From Treponema sp. (GTDB taxonomy: Bacteria > Spirochaetota > Spirochaetia > Treponematales > Breznakiellaceae): a DNA stretch of 5,542 bases. Within the stretch, counting starts at the first letter, position 1. Every line of letters begins with the position of its first letter. The notes beneath the pieces were generated by a model that worked only from the letters and a program-made list of their open reading frames with translations, was not told the origin of the DNA and ran no database searches. Of the stretch, positions 1 through 4,956 are shown in pieces. The stretch covers positions 1-5,542 of the forward strand of contig JAISOR010000308.1 of NCBI GenBank assembly GCA_031275535.1, given 5' to 3'. The position numbers and the translations under genes are program-made.

Positions 1-155
1 CCCATGGCCGCGTCCAGGTCTATCACCGCCACTTCCCCGTAACGGTCGAATTCCCCTGCCAGTTCCGGGGCGTTATCCCGCTCCAGCACCAGTTCCGCCC
101 CCTGTCTGAGCTGAACCACCTTTCCACCCTGCAGATCTATCGAAGCGACTACCAT
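1..155 (-). CDS. HisA-like domain protein, N-terminal part; probable HisA-like/HisIE fusion (partial)
   Basis: Only the first 51 codons are inside the window; the gene runs off at position 1. The start ([19 protein letters not shown]) and the later VAVIDLDAA match the first two beta strands of the HisA/HisF barrel family: an Asp at residue 7 and a basic/Gly-rich loop after it. The ATG at 155-153 overlaps the hisF stop in ATGGTAG, so translation is probably coupled, with a G-rich AAGGGGGTGG upstream as a modest ribosome site. True HisA isomerises ProFAR to PRFAR, the substrate of HisF. From memory, the QLRQG and ERDNAPELA wording is closer to the HisA-like domain that some bacteria carry in front of HisI-HisE (cyclohydrolase/pyrophosphatase) than to ordinary HisA. 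Membership of the HisA/HisF family is fairly certain; whether this is HisA or the fusion cannot be decided from this fragment. Confidence 0.72.
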   Translation of the reverse strand, partial: MVVASIDLQGGKVVQLRQGAELVLERDNAPELAGEFDRYGEVAVIDLDAAM

Positions 156-958
156 CGGACTACCACCCCCTTGGATTCGGCGTATTGTTTTATCGCCCGG
201 ATCGTGGTTTTCCCGAAATGGAGCAGGGAAGCCACCAGGGCGGCGTCGGCGTTGCCCCAGTGGTCATGTACCGGGTCCGGGGGCAAAAGGACGCCGGCGA
301 TCTGGTCCAGGGTCCCCGCGCCCCCCGAGGCGATCACCGGCACCCCCACGGCATCCAGAACCGCCCGGGTCAGTTCCAGGTCATACCCCGCGCCGGTCCC
401 GTCGGCGTCGATGGAGTTGAGGAGGATCTCCCCGGCCCCCAACTCCACGGCCCGCCGGGCCCACTCCACCGCGTCCAGGCCCGTATCCTTCCTGCCCCCG
501 TGGGAGAAGGCGTGCCAGACCGGCCCCTCCTCCCCGGCGATCCCGCTCCGGGAGGCCGCCCGCTTGGCGTCTATCGAAAGGACCACGCACTGGCTCCCGT
601 AGGCCCGGGCCATGGCGGACAGGAGGCCGGGGTTTTGCAGGGCCGAGGTGCAGACCGAAACCTTGTCCGCCCCGGCGTTCATGGCGTCCCGCATATCCTC
701 CACCGACCGGATCCCCCCGCCCACGCAGAGGGGGATGAACACCTCCGCCGCCACCCGCCGGACCACCTCCAGCAGGGTAGCGCGGCTCTTGTAGGAGGCG
801 CCGATATCCAGGAAGGCGAGTTCATCCGCCCCATCGTCATTGTAGCGCCGGGCCAGTTCCACCGGGTCCCCGGCATCCTGGATGCCCTTGAATTTGACCC
901 CCTTTACCACCCGGCCGTCGTCCACGTCCAGGCAGGGGATGATCCGTTTAGCCAGCAT
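149..958 (-). CDS. hisF: Imidazole glycerol phosphate synthase, cyclase subunit HisF
   Basis: HisF (269 aa) is the TIM-barrel cyclase that combines PRFAR with ammonia delivered from HisH to make imidazole glycerol phosphate and AICAR in the cytoplasm. Hallmarks are [12 protein letters not shown] at the N terminus with catalytic Asp11, CVGGGIRS near 78-85, SIDAKR with catalytic Asp130, [17 protein letters not shown] at 177-193, and the phosphate-binding VIASGGAG near 208-215 and ADAALVAS. I chose the ATG at 958 because it gives the canonical MLAKRI start and follows GGGAGG four bases upstream; the frame stays open for 27 more codons upstream but that stretch has no family similarity. It is longer than the usual roughly 253 residues. 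Extra residues sit around 136-148 and 225-236 (a [16 protein letters not shown] loop before ADAAL). The gene lies 512 bp downstream of its partner hisH, an unusually large gap for these subunits. Confidence 0.97.
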   Translation of the reverse strand: MLAKRIIPCLDVDDGRVVKGVKFKGIQDAGDPVELARRYNDDGADELAFLDIGASYKSRATLLEVVRRVAAEVFIPLCVGGGIRSVEDMRDAMNAGADKVSVCTSALQNPGLLSAMARAYGSQCVVLSIDAKRAASRSGIAGEEGPVWHAFSHGGRKDTGLDAVEWARRAVELGAGEILLNSIDADGTGAGYDLELTRAVLDAVGVPVIASGGAGTLDQIAGVLLPPDPVHDHWGNADAALVASLLHFGKTTIRAIKQYAESKGVVVRW

Positions 959-1045
959 AAAGCCTCCCGTTTTATTCAGAAGGGGGGGCGGTTTCCGGAC
1001 CTGATCCCGAAACGGTCCCCCCCTCGTCCGCCCCCCCACCGCTCC

Positions 1046-1134
1046 GGCCGTGCCTGCCCGCAGGCACGGCCTCCGCTACCCCCCACCGGAGCTTATCGGG
1101 CCTGTTCAGGCCCCGCCGGGTGGTGCCAGGCACC
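1046..1134. repeat. Cluster of three short perfect hairpins between hisH and hisF
   Basis: Three inverted repeats follow one another: 1046-1071 (11 bp arms GGCCGTGCCTG/CAGGCACGGCC, 4-base loop), 1098-1113 (GGGCCTG/CAGGCCC, 2-base loop) and 1122-1134 (GGTGCC A GGCACC). None is followed by a convincing T run on the minus strand, so I do not call them terminators. They may be REP-like extragenic palindromes or structures in the his mRNA. The stretch holds no believable gene: the frames open here are only a by-product of the high GC content. Confidence 0.6.
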
Positions 1135-1192
1135 GTTTTCCGCAGGGCAGCGCATCCCCCGTTCACAGGCATCTTCCCCCATCGAAGGCGGC

Positions 1193-1365
1193 TGTTTTTT
1201 GCCTTTCCGGCCATGCCGCGGGGGAGCGGGAATTCCCCCCGTGAGCGGTTCTGGAATTCTTCGCCGGCGGAGACCGGTTCCCGGGCTCCGCCGGCGAATT
1301 CTACAGGTTAGCGAACGGGGGGAATTCCCGCTCCCCCGCGGGCCTTGCGGGTAAGGCAAAAAACA
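1193..1365. repeat. Family U palindrome, copy 1 (173 bp inverted repeat inside the his operon)
   Basis: A near-perfect inverted repeat centred on 1279. The outer ends are TGTTTTTTGCC and GGCAAAAAACA. A 26 bp block at 1217-1242 is repeated exactly in reverse complement at 1315-1340, and the core arms CGCCGGCGGAG (1262-1272) and CTCCGCCGGCG (1286-1296) surround a 13-base centre. The two halves differ between these blocks: the left half has a GTGAGCGGTTCTGGAATTC sequence (type b), the right half reads in reverse GTTCGCTAACCTGTAGAATTC (type a). The same two half types recur at 3867-4128 in the opposite overall orientation. No protein-coding role is supported. The element lies within the transcribed hisH-hisF interval, so it would form a long hairpin in the mRNA. 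It may be a non-autonomous mobile element or an extragenic palindrome. Confidence 0.85.
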
Positions 1366-1470
1366 AACGGGGGGGAGTGGAAGCCCTCCGGGCTGGAACG
1401 AGGGGGGGGCGGGCGGCAAAGCCCCCTTCCGGGGCTGAGGTCCGGAAACAGCCCCCCCCCAAGGATTCCC
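1366..1470. other. Non-coding spacer downstream of hisH with long G and C runs
   Basis: Between the hisH stop and the family U palindrome lies a spacer with homopolymer runs of seven to nine G or C (around 1368-1375, 1401-1408 and 1451-1460) and weak short hairpins such as AGCCC/GGGCT around 1382-1394. I see no gene, promoter or T-tailed terminator here. The runs are prone to sequencing and replication slippage. Confidence 0.5.
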
Positions 1471-2124
1471 TCATCCCCGCTCCCGGAGTCCCGCGGCCCA
1501 GTTTTTCAGCAGTTCCAGCCCCAGGGTCCCGGATTTTTCCGGGTGAAACTGAACCGCCGCCAGGGCGCCCCGTTCCACCGCGGAACAGTACCTGAGGGAG
1601 TATTCCGCCTCGGCGGCCACGACGCCCTCATCGACGGGGGCGGCGTAATAGGAATGGATATAGTAGTAAAAGGCATGGGCGGGGAGCCCCCGGAACAGCC
1701 GGGGATTCCCCGCGGTCTCGGTGCGGTTCCAGCCTATCTGGGGGACCTTGCGGCCGGGGAAGCGTTTGACCGTGCCTGGCACCACTCCCAGGCCGTGCAC
1801 GGGCTGTCCATTTACCGGGGGGGCCTCCTCGGATTGGTCAAAGAGGAGCTGGAGGCCGATGCAGATCCCCAAAAAGGGCTTGTCCGCCTGGATCCACCCC
1901 CGGATTGCCCCGTCGTACCCGGATTTTTCCAGGCTTGCCATGGCCGTGGCAAAGTGGCCGTCCCCGGGAAAGATGATCCCCTCGTAGGGGGGAGCCCCGG
2001 GGCCCCCGCCGGGACCGGCCAGTTCTTCGGGGCCCCGGACAAAGCGGGCGGGAAGGCCCAGCCGCGTGAGGGCGTTCATCACCGAACCGAGGTTCCCCGC
2101 CCCGTAATCCACCACGCCGATCAC
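1471..2124 (-). CDS. hisH: Imidazole glycerol phosphate synthase, glutaminase subunit HisH
   Basis: HisH (217 aa) hydrolyses glutamine and channels the ammonia into HisF. It is a class I glutamine amidotransferase: VVDYGAGNLGSVMNAL at 4-19, nucleophile Cys88 in GICIGLQLLF, KVPQIGWN at 126-133, YYYIHSYY at 153-160 and the catalytic His194/Glu196 in VQFHPEKS. The start is a GTG at 2124 that overlaps the hisB stop as GTGA; it gives the canonical short N terminus before the VVDYG strand, and termination-reinitiation coupling is likely. Two oddities: the oxyanion strand reads PGDG (residues 53-56) where the family normally has PGVG, and a Gly/Pro-rich loop (about 37-46) is inserted before the strand. 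The catalytic triad is intact, so I expect an active enzyme. Confidence 0.96.
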   Translation of the reverse strand: MIGVVDYGAGNLGSVMNALTRLGLPARFVRGPEELAGPGGGPGAPPYEGIIFPGDGHFATAMASLEKSGYDGAIRGWIQADKPFLGICIGLQLLFDQSEEAPPVNGQPVHGLGVVPGTVKRFPGRKVPQIGWNRTETAGNPRLFRGLPAHAFYYYIHSYYAAPVDEGVVAAEAEYSLRYCSAVERGALAAVQFHPEKSGTLGLELLKNWAAGLRERG

Positions 2125-2759
2125 GCCAGGGTCCTCGGATCCGGGGAACCGGGGTTTTCCAGCAGGCCCTTGGTGGAAGGGATGCTGTCCGCCGCCCGGG
2201 GGTCGATCCCGCAGGCATCCCGGAGGGCCCGGGCCGCGGCCTTGAAGAGGGCTTCGATCTTGTGGTGATCGCTCCGGCCCCGGAGTATGTCCAGGTGCAG
2301 GGTGATCCCCGCGTTTTGGGTAAAAGCCTCCCAAAAATCCTCCACCGTGTCCACCTGGAATGAGGCTGTCCCGGACACGAGGGGTATGGCCGAAAGCTCC
2401 CCCCGGAAGACCAGGAAGGCCCGGCCGGAGAGGTCCACGGCGGCCCGGGCCAGGGTCTCGTCCATGGGGAAGAGGCAGCTTCCGGCCCGGCGGACCCCCC
2501 GCTTGTCCCCCAGGGCCCGGGCAAGGCAGCCGCCCAGGACTATCCCGGTGTCCTCCATCATGTGATGCTGATCCACCTCCAGATCCCCCGCGGCCCGGAT
2601 GTCCAGGTCGAAGAGGCTGTGCCGGGCAAAGGTGGTTAACATATGGGCCATAAACCCGATGGGGTAGTCCAGCTTCGCCTCCCCCCGGCCGTCCAGATTC
2701 AACCGGATCCAAAGCTCCGTTTCCTTTGTTTTCCTGGTGATTTCCCCGGTTCTTTCCAT
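2121..2759 (-). CDS. hisB: Imidazoleglycerol-phosphate dehydratase HisB (monofunctional)
   Basis: HisB (212 aa) dehydrates imidazole glycerol phosphate to imidazole acetol phosphate. The protein has only the dehydratase domain, without the phosphatase domain of the enterobacterial fusion. Visible family motifs are RKTKETE at 9-15, NLDGRG at 21-26, the metal-binding DQHHMMEDTG (His65, His66, Glu69), LGDKRGVRR at 83-91, PMDE at 98-101, NAGITLHL with His155, DHHKIEALFKA (His165, His166, Glu169) and PSTKG at 194-198. His39 is kept in GFMAHML, but the residue before it is Ala where FFDHML-type Asp is usual. The ATG at 2759 follows AAGGAG, which overlaps the hisG stop TAA, so the two are tightly linked. 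A C-terminal tail of about ten residues after the PSTKG motif runs into the overlap with hisH. Confidence 0.97.
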   Translation of the reverse strand: MERTGEITRKTKETELWIRLNLDGRGEAKLDYPIGFMAHMLTTFARHSLFDLDIRAAGDLEVDQHHMMEDTGIVLGGCLARALGDKRGVRRAGSCLFPMDETLARAAVDLSGRAFLVFRGELSAIPLVSGTASFQVDTVEDFWEAFTQNAGITLHLDILRGRSDHHKIEALFKAAARALRDACGIDPRAADSIPSTKGLLENPGSPDPRTLA

Positions 2760-2768
2760 GACCGCTCC

Positions 2769-3623
2769 TTACAGTACCACCTTTCGCAGATCGTATTCCA
2801 CAATATCCCCGGCGCCCAGTTTTTTCAACCGGGGGATCAGATCGGGGATATCGCTTTTTTTTACGGCGATCTTCACCGCGTACCCCTCGTCGCCGTAGAG
2901 GGGCGCCACCGTGGGGCTCCGCATGGCGGGGAGCCCGGAGACGAGCCCGGCAAAGCGGCTTTTTGCCACGTTCATCTCCAGCAGCACCCGCTCCCGGCCG
3001 TCGAGGACCGCCTTAAACAGCATGGCCAGTTCCTCTATCCTGCCCCTTTTTTCCTTGTCCGCCAGGGCCGCCCGGGAAGCCACGAAGCGGGTGGAAGATT
3101 CCAGGAGGGTGGCGATGATCCGCAGGCCGTTGTCCTTGAGGGTCTGCCCCGAAGCGGTGTTGTCGATGATCATGTCCGCGTCATCCGGGGGAAAGACCTC
3201 GGTGGCCCCGTAGGTCCGGAGGATCCGGAATTGGTATCCCGATTGTTTAAGCCACTCCTCCGCCAGGTTGACGTATTCGGTGGCCGCCACGATCCGTTGC
3301 TTTTTCAGCTCCCCCTCTTCCAGCCCCGCGGGAATCGCCGCCACCACCCGGACCCGGTCAAAGCCGAGGTCCAGGATCTCCTCCACACCGGCCCCGCTTT
3401 CCCGGATCCAGTCCAGGCCGGTGAACCCCGCGTCGTGGCTCCCCAATTCCAGCAGCTCCCCCACGTTCTGGGGTTTCATGATCTTCCCGTCCAGCCAGTC
3501 CGCCCCAATGACCGGCCGGTAGGTCCGGTCCGCCAGGGATATGGGGAACCCCGCCTCCTCAAAAAGCCGGGAAATATTGTCGAAAATCCGGCCCTTGGGA
3601 ATCAAAATTCGCAGCTTCTCCAT
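2769..3623 (-). CDS. hisG: ATP phosphoribosyltransferase HisG, long form
   Basis: HisG (284 aa) catalyses the first, committed step: ATP plus PRPP gives phosphoribosyl-ATP. Length and architecture are those of the long, hexameric form. The catalytic bilobal domain covers about 1-208, with LRILIPKGRIFD at the N terminus and the PRPP-binding loop IIDNTASGQTLKDNGL at 152-167. A C-terminal HisG_C domain (about 212-284, containing LPAMRSPTVAPLY and KKLGAGDIVEY) is the part that binds histidine for feedback inhibition in characterised relatives. No hisZ is expected for this form. The ATG at 3623 follows GGGAG six bases upstream; an in-frame GTG/ATG further up would run through the terminator hairpin and is rejected. 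It is the first gene of the operon and sits immediately behind the attenuator-like hairpin. Confidence 0.97.
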   Translation of the reverse strand: MEKLRILIPKGRIFDNISRLFEEAGFPISLADRTYRPVIGADWLDGKIMKPQNVGELLELGSHDAGFTGLDWIRESGAGVEEILDLGFDRVRVVAAIPAGLEEGELKKQRIVAATEYVNLAEEWLKQSGYQFRILRTYGATEVFPPDDADMIIDNTASGQTLKDNGLRIIATLLESSTRFVASRAALADKEKRGRIEELAMLFKAVLDGRERVLLEMNVAKSRFAGLVSGLPAMRSPTVAPLYGDEGYAVKIAVKKSDIPDLIPRLKKLGAGDIVEYDLRKVVL

Positions 3624-3634
3624 AACACACTCCC

Positions 3635-3677
3635 AAAAAAAGCCGCAGACCCGGAAGCTGGTTCCGAGTCTGCGGCT
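3635..3677 (-). terminator. Intrinsic terminator hairpin in the his leader (putative attenuator)
   Basis: On the minus strand AGCCGCAGAC pairs with GTCTGCGGCT, continued by a U-G wobble and CGGAA/TTCCG. This makes a 16-pair stem with the 5-base loop CCAGC, directly followed by six T residues. The one non-Watson-Crick pair is G-U only in minus-strand RNA (it would be C-A on the other strand), which fixes the direction. The hisG ribosome site GGGAG (3634-3630) begins right after the U run. Being upstream of hisG and downstream of the promoter, it would stop transcription before the operon unless disrupted, as in attenuation. Confidence 0.85.
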
Positions 3678-3704
3678 CAATTACCGCGCCACACGCCGGA
3701 TCCG
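3646..3704 (-). promoter_or_regulatory. Candidate antiterminator pairing in the his leader
   Basis: Leader segment CGGAUCCGG (3704-3696) can pair over nine positions, two of them wobbles, with CCGGGUCUG (3654-3646) in the 3' arm of the terminator, and this would prevent the terminator from forming. The same GAUCCGG can instead pair perfectly over seven bases with CCGGAUC (3821-3815) at the 5' end of the leader. The arrangement fits a three-segment attenuator, but it rests on base pairing seen by eye and not on folding energies. Confidence 0.45.
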
Positions 3705-3705
3705 G

Positions 3706-3768
3706 GGAGCCTGCTACACAGGTGGAATTTTCGCATATTCCCGCAAAAATTCCCGGTTATCGGGGCTC
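3706..3768 (-). repeat. Diverged family P half-element (unit II) inside the his leader
   Basis: The segment aligns over about 62 positions, with roughly three quarters identical and one gap on each side, to the reverse complement of 5542-5480, the second hairpin unit of the full element at 5402-5542. Both are bounded by GAGCC/GGCTC. Both contain a central 30-base palindrome of the same length (here GGAATTTT facing AAAATTCC, there GGATTTTT facing AAAAATCC) and the mini-repeat CAC-NN-GTG. The fourth stem position changed on both arms together, so pairing is kept. In the leader RNA it would fold into a 12-pair hairpin with a 6-base loop. Confidence 0.75.
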
Positions 3769-3769
3769 G

Positions 3770-3826
3770 TTACGCTCCCCTCAAAGCGTATCCCTGATAA
3801 TGACGGCAGCCGAAGATCCGGTTCAT
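3770..3826 (-). CDS. Short leader ORF upstream of hisG (possible leader peptide)
   Basis: An 18-codon ORF (MNRIFGCRHYQGYALRGA, then TAA). Its ATG begins seven bases after the -10 hexamer, where transcription should start, so it would be leaderless or nearly so, and no ribosome site is visible. It has a single His codon (codon 9, followed by Tyr), unlike the run of His codons in the enterobacterial hisL peptide. Codons 2-5 contain the CCGGAUC segment that could pair with the antiterminator region, so a ribosome stalled at codon 9 could influence the choice of structure. It may equally be accidental. Confidence 0.25.
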   Translation of the reverse strand: MNRIFGCRHYQGYALRGA

Positions 3827-3832
3827 GGGTTT

Positions 3833-3861
3833 AGTATACCGGGAGCGAGAAAAAGAGTCAA
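3833..3861 (-). promoter_or_regulatory. Sigma70-type promoter of the his operon
   Basis: On the minus strand TTGACT (3861-3856) and TATACT (3838-3833) are separated by exactly 17 bases, each with one mismatch to consensus. The expected start is near 3826, giving a leader of about 200 nt before hisG that contains the repeat and the terminator hairpin. The family U palindrome begins about six bases upstream of the -35 hexamer. No operator is evident. Confidence 0.8.
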
Positions 3862-3866
3862 CTCGG

Positions 3867-4128
3867 GGCACGCGTTTGCTTTTTGCCTTATCCGCGAAGC
3901 CCGCGGGGGAGGGGAAATTCCCCCCGTTCGCTCACCTGTAGAGTCCGCCTCCGGAGCCCGGGAACCTCCGGTTCCTTAGCAGTTTGTTGCGCTTCAGCGC
4001 AAAATCGTATAAAAATTCACAAGTGCAACAGGCTCCTAGGTCTCCTCCGGCGGGGAATTCCAGAAGCGCTCAGGGGGAAATTTCCCCTCCCCCGCGGTAT
4101 GGTCAGGAAGGCAAAAAGCAAACGTGCC
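3867..4128. repeat. Family U palindrome, copy 2, carrying a nested insertion
   Basis: The left half (3867-3967) and right half (4038-4128) are inverted copies of one another, ending in GGCACGCGTTTGCTTTTTGCC-like and GGCAAAAAGCAAACGTGCC sequence. The left half is type a (GTTCGCTCACCTGTAGAG) and the right half is type b (in reverse CTTCTGGAATTCC), so the copy runs in the opposite direction to the one at 1193-1365. Both halves read AGGGGAAATT where both halves of copy 1 read AGCGGGAATT. The centre is interrupted by a family P element (3978-4035) between GGGAACC and GGTCTCC, which are continuous in copy 1. I see no gene here; frames open across it are GC-driven. Confidence 0.8.
3978..4035. mobile_element. 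Family P element, internally shortened copy, nested in a family U palindrome
   Basis: It starts AGCAGTTTGTTGCGCTTCAG and ends CACAAGTGCAACAGGCTC, identical or nearly so to the two ends of the element at 5402-5542. About 80 bases of the interior are missing, as if a deletion had joined the two short CACAA motifs. The ends form imperfect terminal inverted repeats (TTGTTGCGCTT against CTGTTGCACTT), extended here by CCTTAG/CCTAGG flanks. It has no coding capacity. Confidence 0.75.
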
Positions 4129-4164
4129 TTCGGTGGGGAAGAGGCCGGCGAGGGCCGGGTCCTC

Positions 4165-4253
4165 GGCACTACAGGGAGGAAATTCCAGAGCCGTGATCCG
4201 GGGGAATTTCCGCTCCCCCGCGGGCTTTGCGGGTAAGGCTCAAAAAGCAAACG
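4165..4253. repeat. Family U half-unit, solitary
   Basis: A fifth half-unit, read from the minus strand as GCGTTTGCTTTTTGAGCCTTACCC, then the GCGGGGGAGCGGAAATTCCCCC block, then GGCTCTGGAATTTCC. The outer part is type a, the inner part resembles type b, so it looks like a hybrid or recombined unit. No partner half faces it. The spacer 4129-4164 is a GC-rich stretch with no recognisable feature. The unit ends 17 bases before the stop of the orphan gene and has no terminator T run. Confidence 0.65.
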
Positions 4254-4270
4254 CCCATGGGTCAGTACGC

Positions 4271-4789
4271 CTATTTTTTTTTGGCGGATGAATCATACCA
4301 TTCAATCCAGTCTTTAGCCATTTCATCAAGGAGTCCGACATGGCCGGCTTTTATTGGATAAACACCGGTAATATGTTTTAAGGCGTTAAATAACTGACAG
4401 GGTTTTTTTCTTAACTGGTTAATCATGTCCGGAACCGCCTTCCATCCCATCGCTATTATCGCTTTATAATTGGCATTCTCAAACATATCGGATGAAGACA
4501 TCGAAGCTGTTTCGGCTTCCCATTTTTGATAATAGTTTTGAAAAGTATCGGTAACTGAATCTAACGTCGCGCTCTTGGCGGGTTTCTCCTTATCAAGCGC
4601 TTTTTCCTCAGAAAGCCCCTTGCATTTATAGGATTTTACCAGATTGCCTTTATTATCATATTTTTGGACCATGTCCGGAAATAATGGTTGGGTAAACGAG
4701 ACTTTTGGAAAATTCTCAAATGGCCGGTCATCTTCACATACTACGGTAGCTTTAATTCCATTTTTCAACGAATAAACAATTTTGGACAT
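4271..4789 (-). CDS. Hypothetical protein with a conserved C-terminal domain of unknown function
   Basis: A 172-residue soluble protein with no signal peptide or membrane segment. The N-terminal half (MSKIVYSLKNGIKATVVCEDDRPF) is followed by a charged, lysine-rich linker at about 48-75. The C-terminal half (about 85-165: YQKWEAETASMSSSDMFENANYKAIIAMGWKAVPDMI, ALKHITG, AKDWIEWY) resembles, from memory, a widespread uncharacterised bacterial family whose members read roughly FLSSxxEMxxHPAYQxIIGMG, LxxITGxxPV, WLxWG. I cannot assign a biochemical role. The ATG at 4789 follows GGGAGGAG. Base composition is clearly AT-richer than the his genes, and it is flanked by repeats on one side and a broken transporter gene on the other, which suggests horizontal acquisition. 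It ends with three AAA codons in a nine-A run before TAG. Confidence 0.85.
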   Translation of the reverse strand: MSKIVYSLKNGIKATVVCEDDRPFENFPKVSFTQPLFPDMVQKYDNKGNLVKSYKCKGLSEEKALDKEKPAKSATLDSVTDTFQNYYQKWEAETASMSSSDMFENANYKAIIAMGWKAVPDMINQLRKKPCQLFNALKHITGVYPIKAGHVGLLDEMAKDWIEWYDSSAKKK

Positions 4790-4851
4790 AACGCTCCTCC
4801 CTGTTCATAGTACGGCGGTTCACAAATTCGCTTGTCTTTTGGAACAAGTTT

Positions 4852-4881
4852 ATTTTACTATTGTTTTGTGAATTTTGTCTA
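4852..4881 (-). promoter_or_regulatory. Candidate promoter of the orphan gene
   Basis: On the minus strand TAGACA (4881-4876) and TAAAAT (4857-4852) lie 18 bases apart, each one mismatch from the sigma70 consensus, about 60 bases before the start codon. A perfect 8 bp inverted repeat, TTCACAAA (from about 4819) against TTTGTGAA (from about 4865), brackets the -10 region and the presumed 5' UTR, and a smaller CTTGT/ACAAG dyad lies between. These could be operator or mRNA structure. Confidence 0.45.
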
Positions 4882-4956
4882 TAGCGCGGGTTGCCGCCGC
4901 CAGGACAGCAATGGTTCCTGGAACCGCGGGAATCCGCGCGGATTTTCACCCGGGGT

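Noticed and set aside
959..1039. N-terminal extension of HisF by 27 residues to an upstream ATG.
   Set aside because: The extension has no family similarity, and the inner ATG gives the canonical MLAKRI start with a GGGAGG ribosome site four bases upstream.
185..1354. Long plus-strand reading frame opposite hisF and similar plus-strand frames opposite hisH, hisB and hisG.
   Set aside because: They are Pro/Arg/Gly-rich mirror frames of recognised genes, caused by GC-rich codon use; no family motif or ribosome site is visible.
1370..1470. Rho-independent terminator directly after hisH.
   Set aside because: Short GC hairpins exist but none is followed by a T run on the minus strand.
1768..1790. 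GTGCCTGGCACCA in hisH resembling the hairpin at 1122-1134.
   Set aside because: In hisH it encodes the ordinary VVPGTVKRF strand; a short palindromic match in GC-rich DNA is not enough to claim an inserted repeat.
3670..3710. T-box riboswitch: GTGTGGCGCGGTAATTG upstream of the terminator resembles the T-box sequence.
   Set aside because: The core TGGNACCGCG is not intact, the UGGN base would not match the C73 discriminator of bacterial tRNA-His, and no convincing specifier stem is seen.
3883..4236. Reading frames across the family U and P repeats that give PRGSGNSPR-like peptides.
   Set aside because: The repeated peptide arises from palindromic GC-rich DNA in several frames and on both strands, so it is explained by the DNA repeat rather than by protein selection.
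3867..4253. CRISPR array.
   Set aside because: The repeats are long inverted palindromes at irregular spacing, without regular direct repeats or unique spacers.
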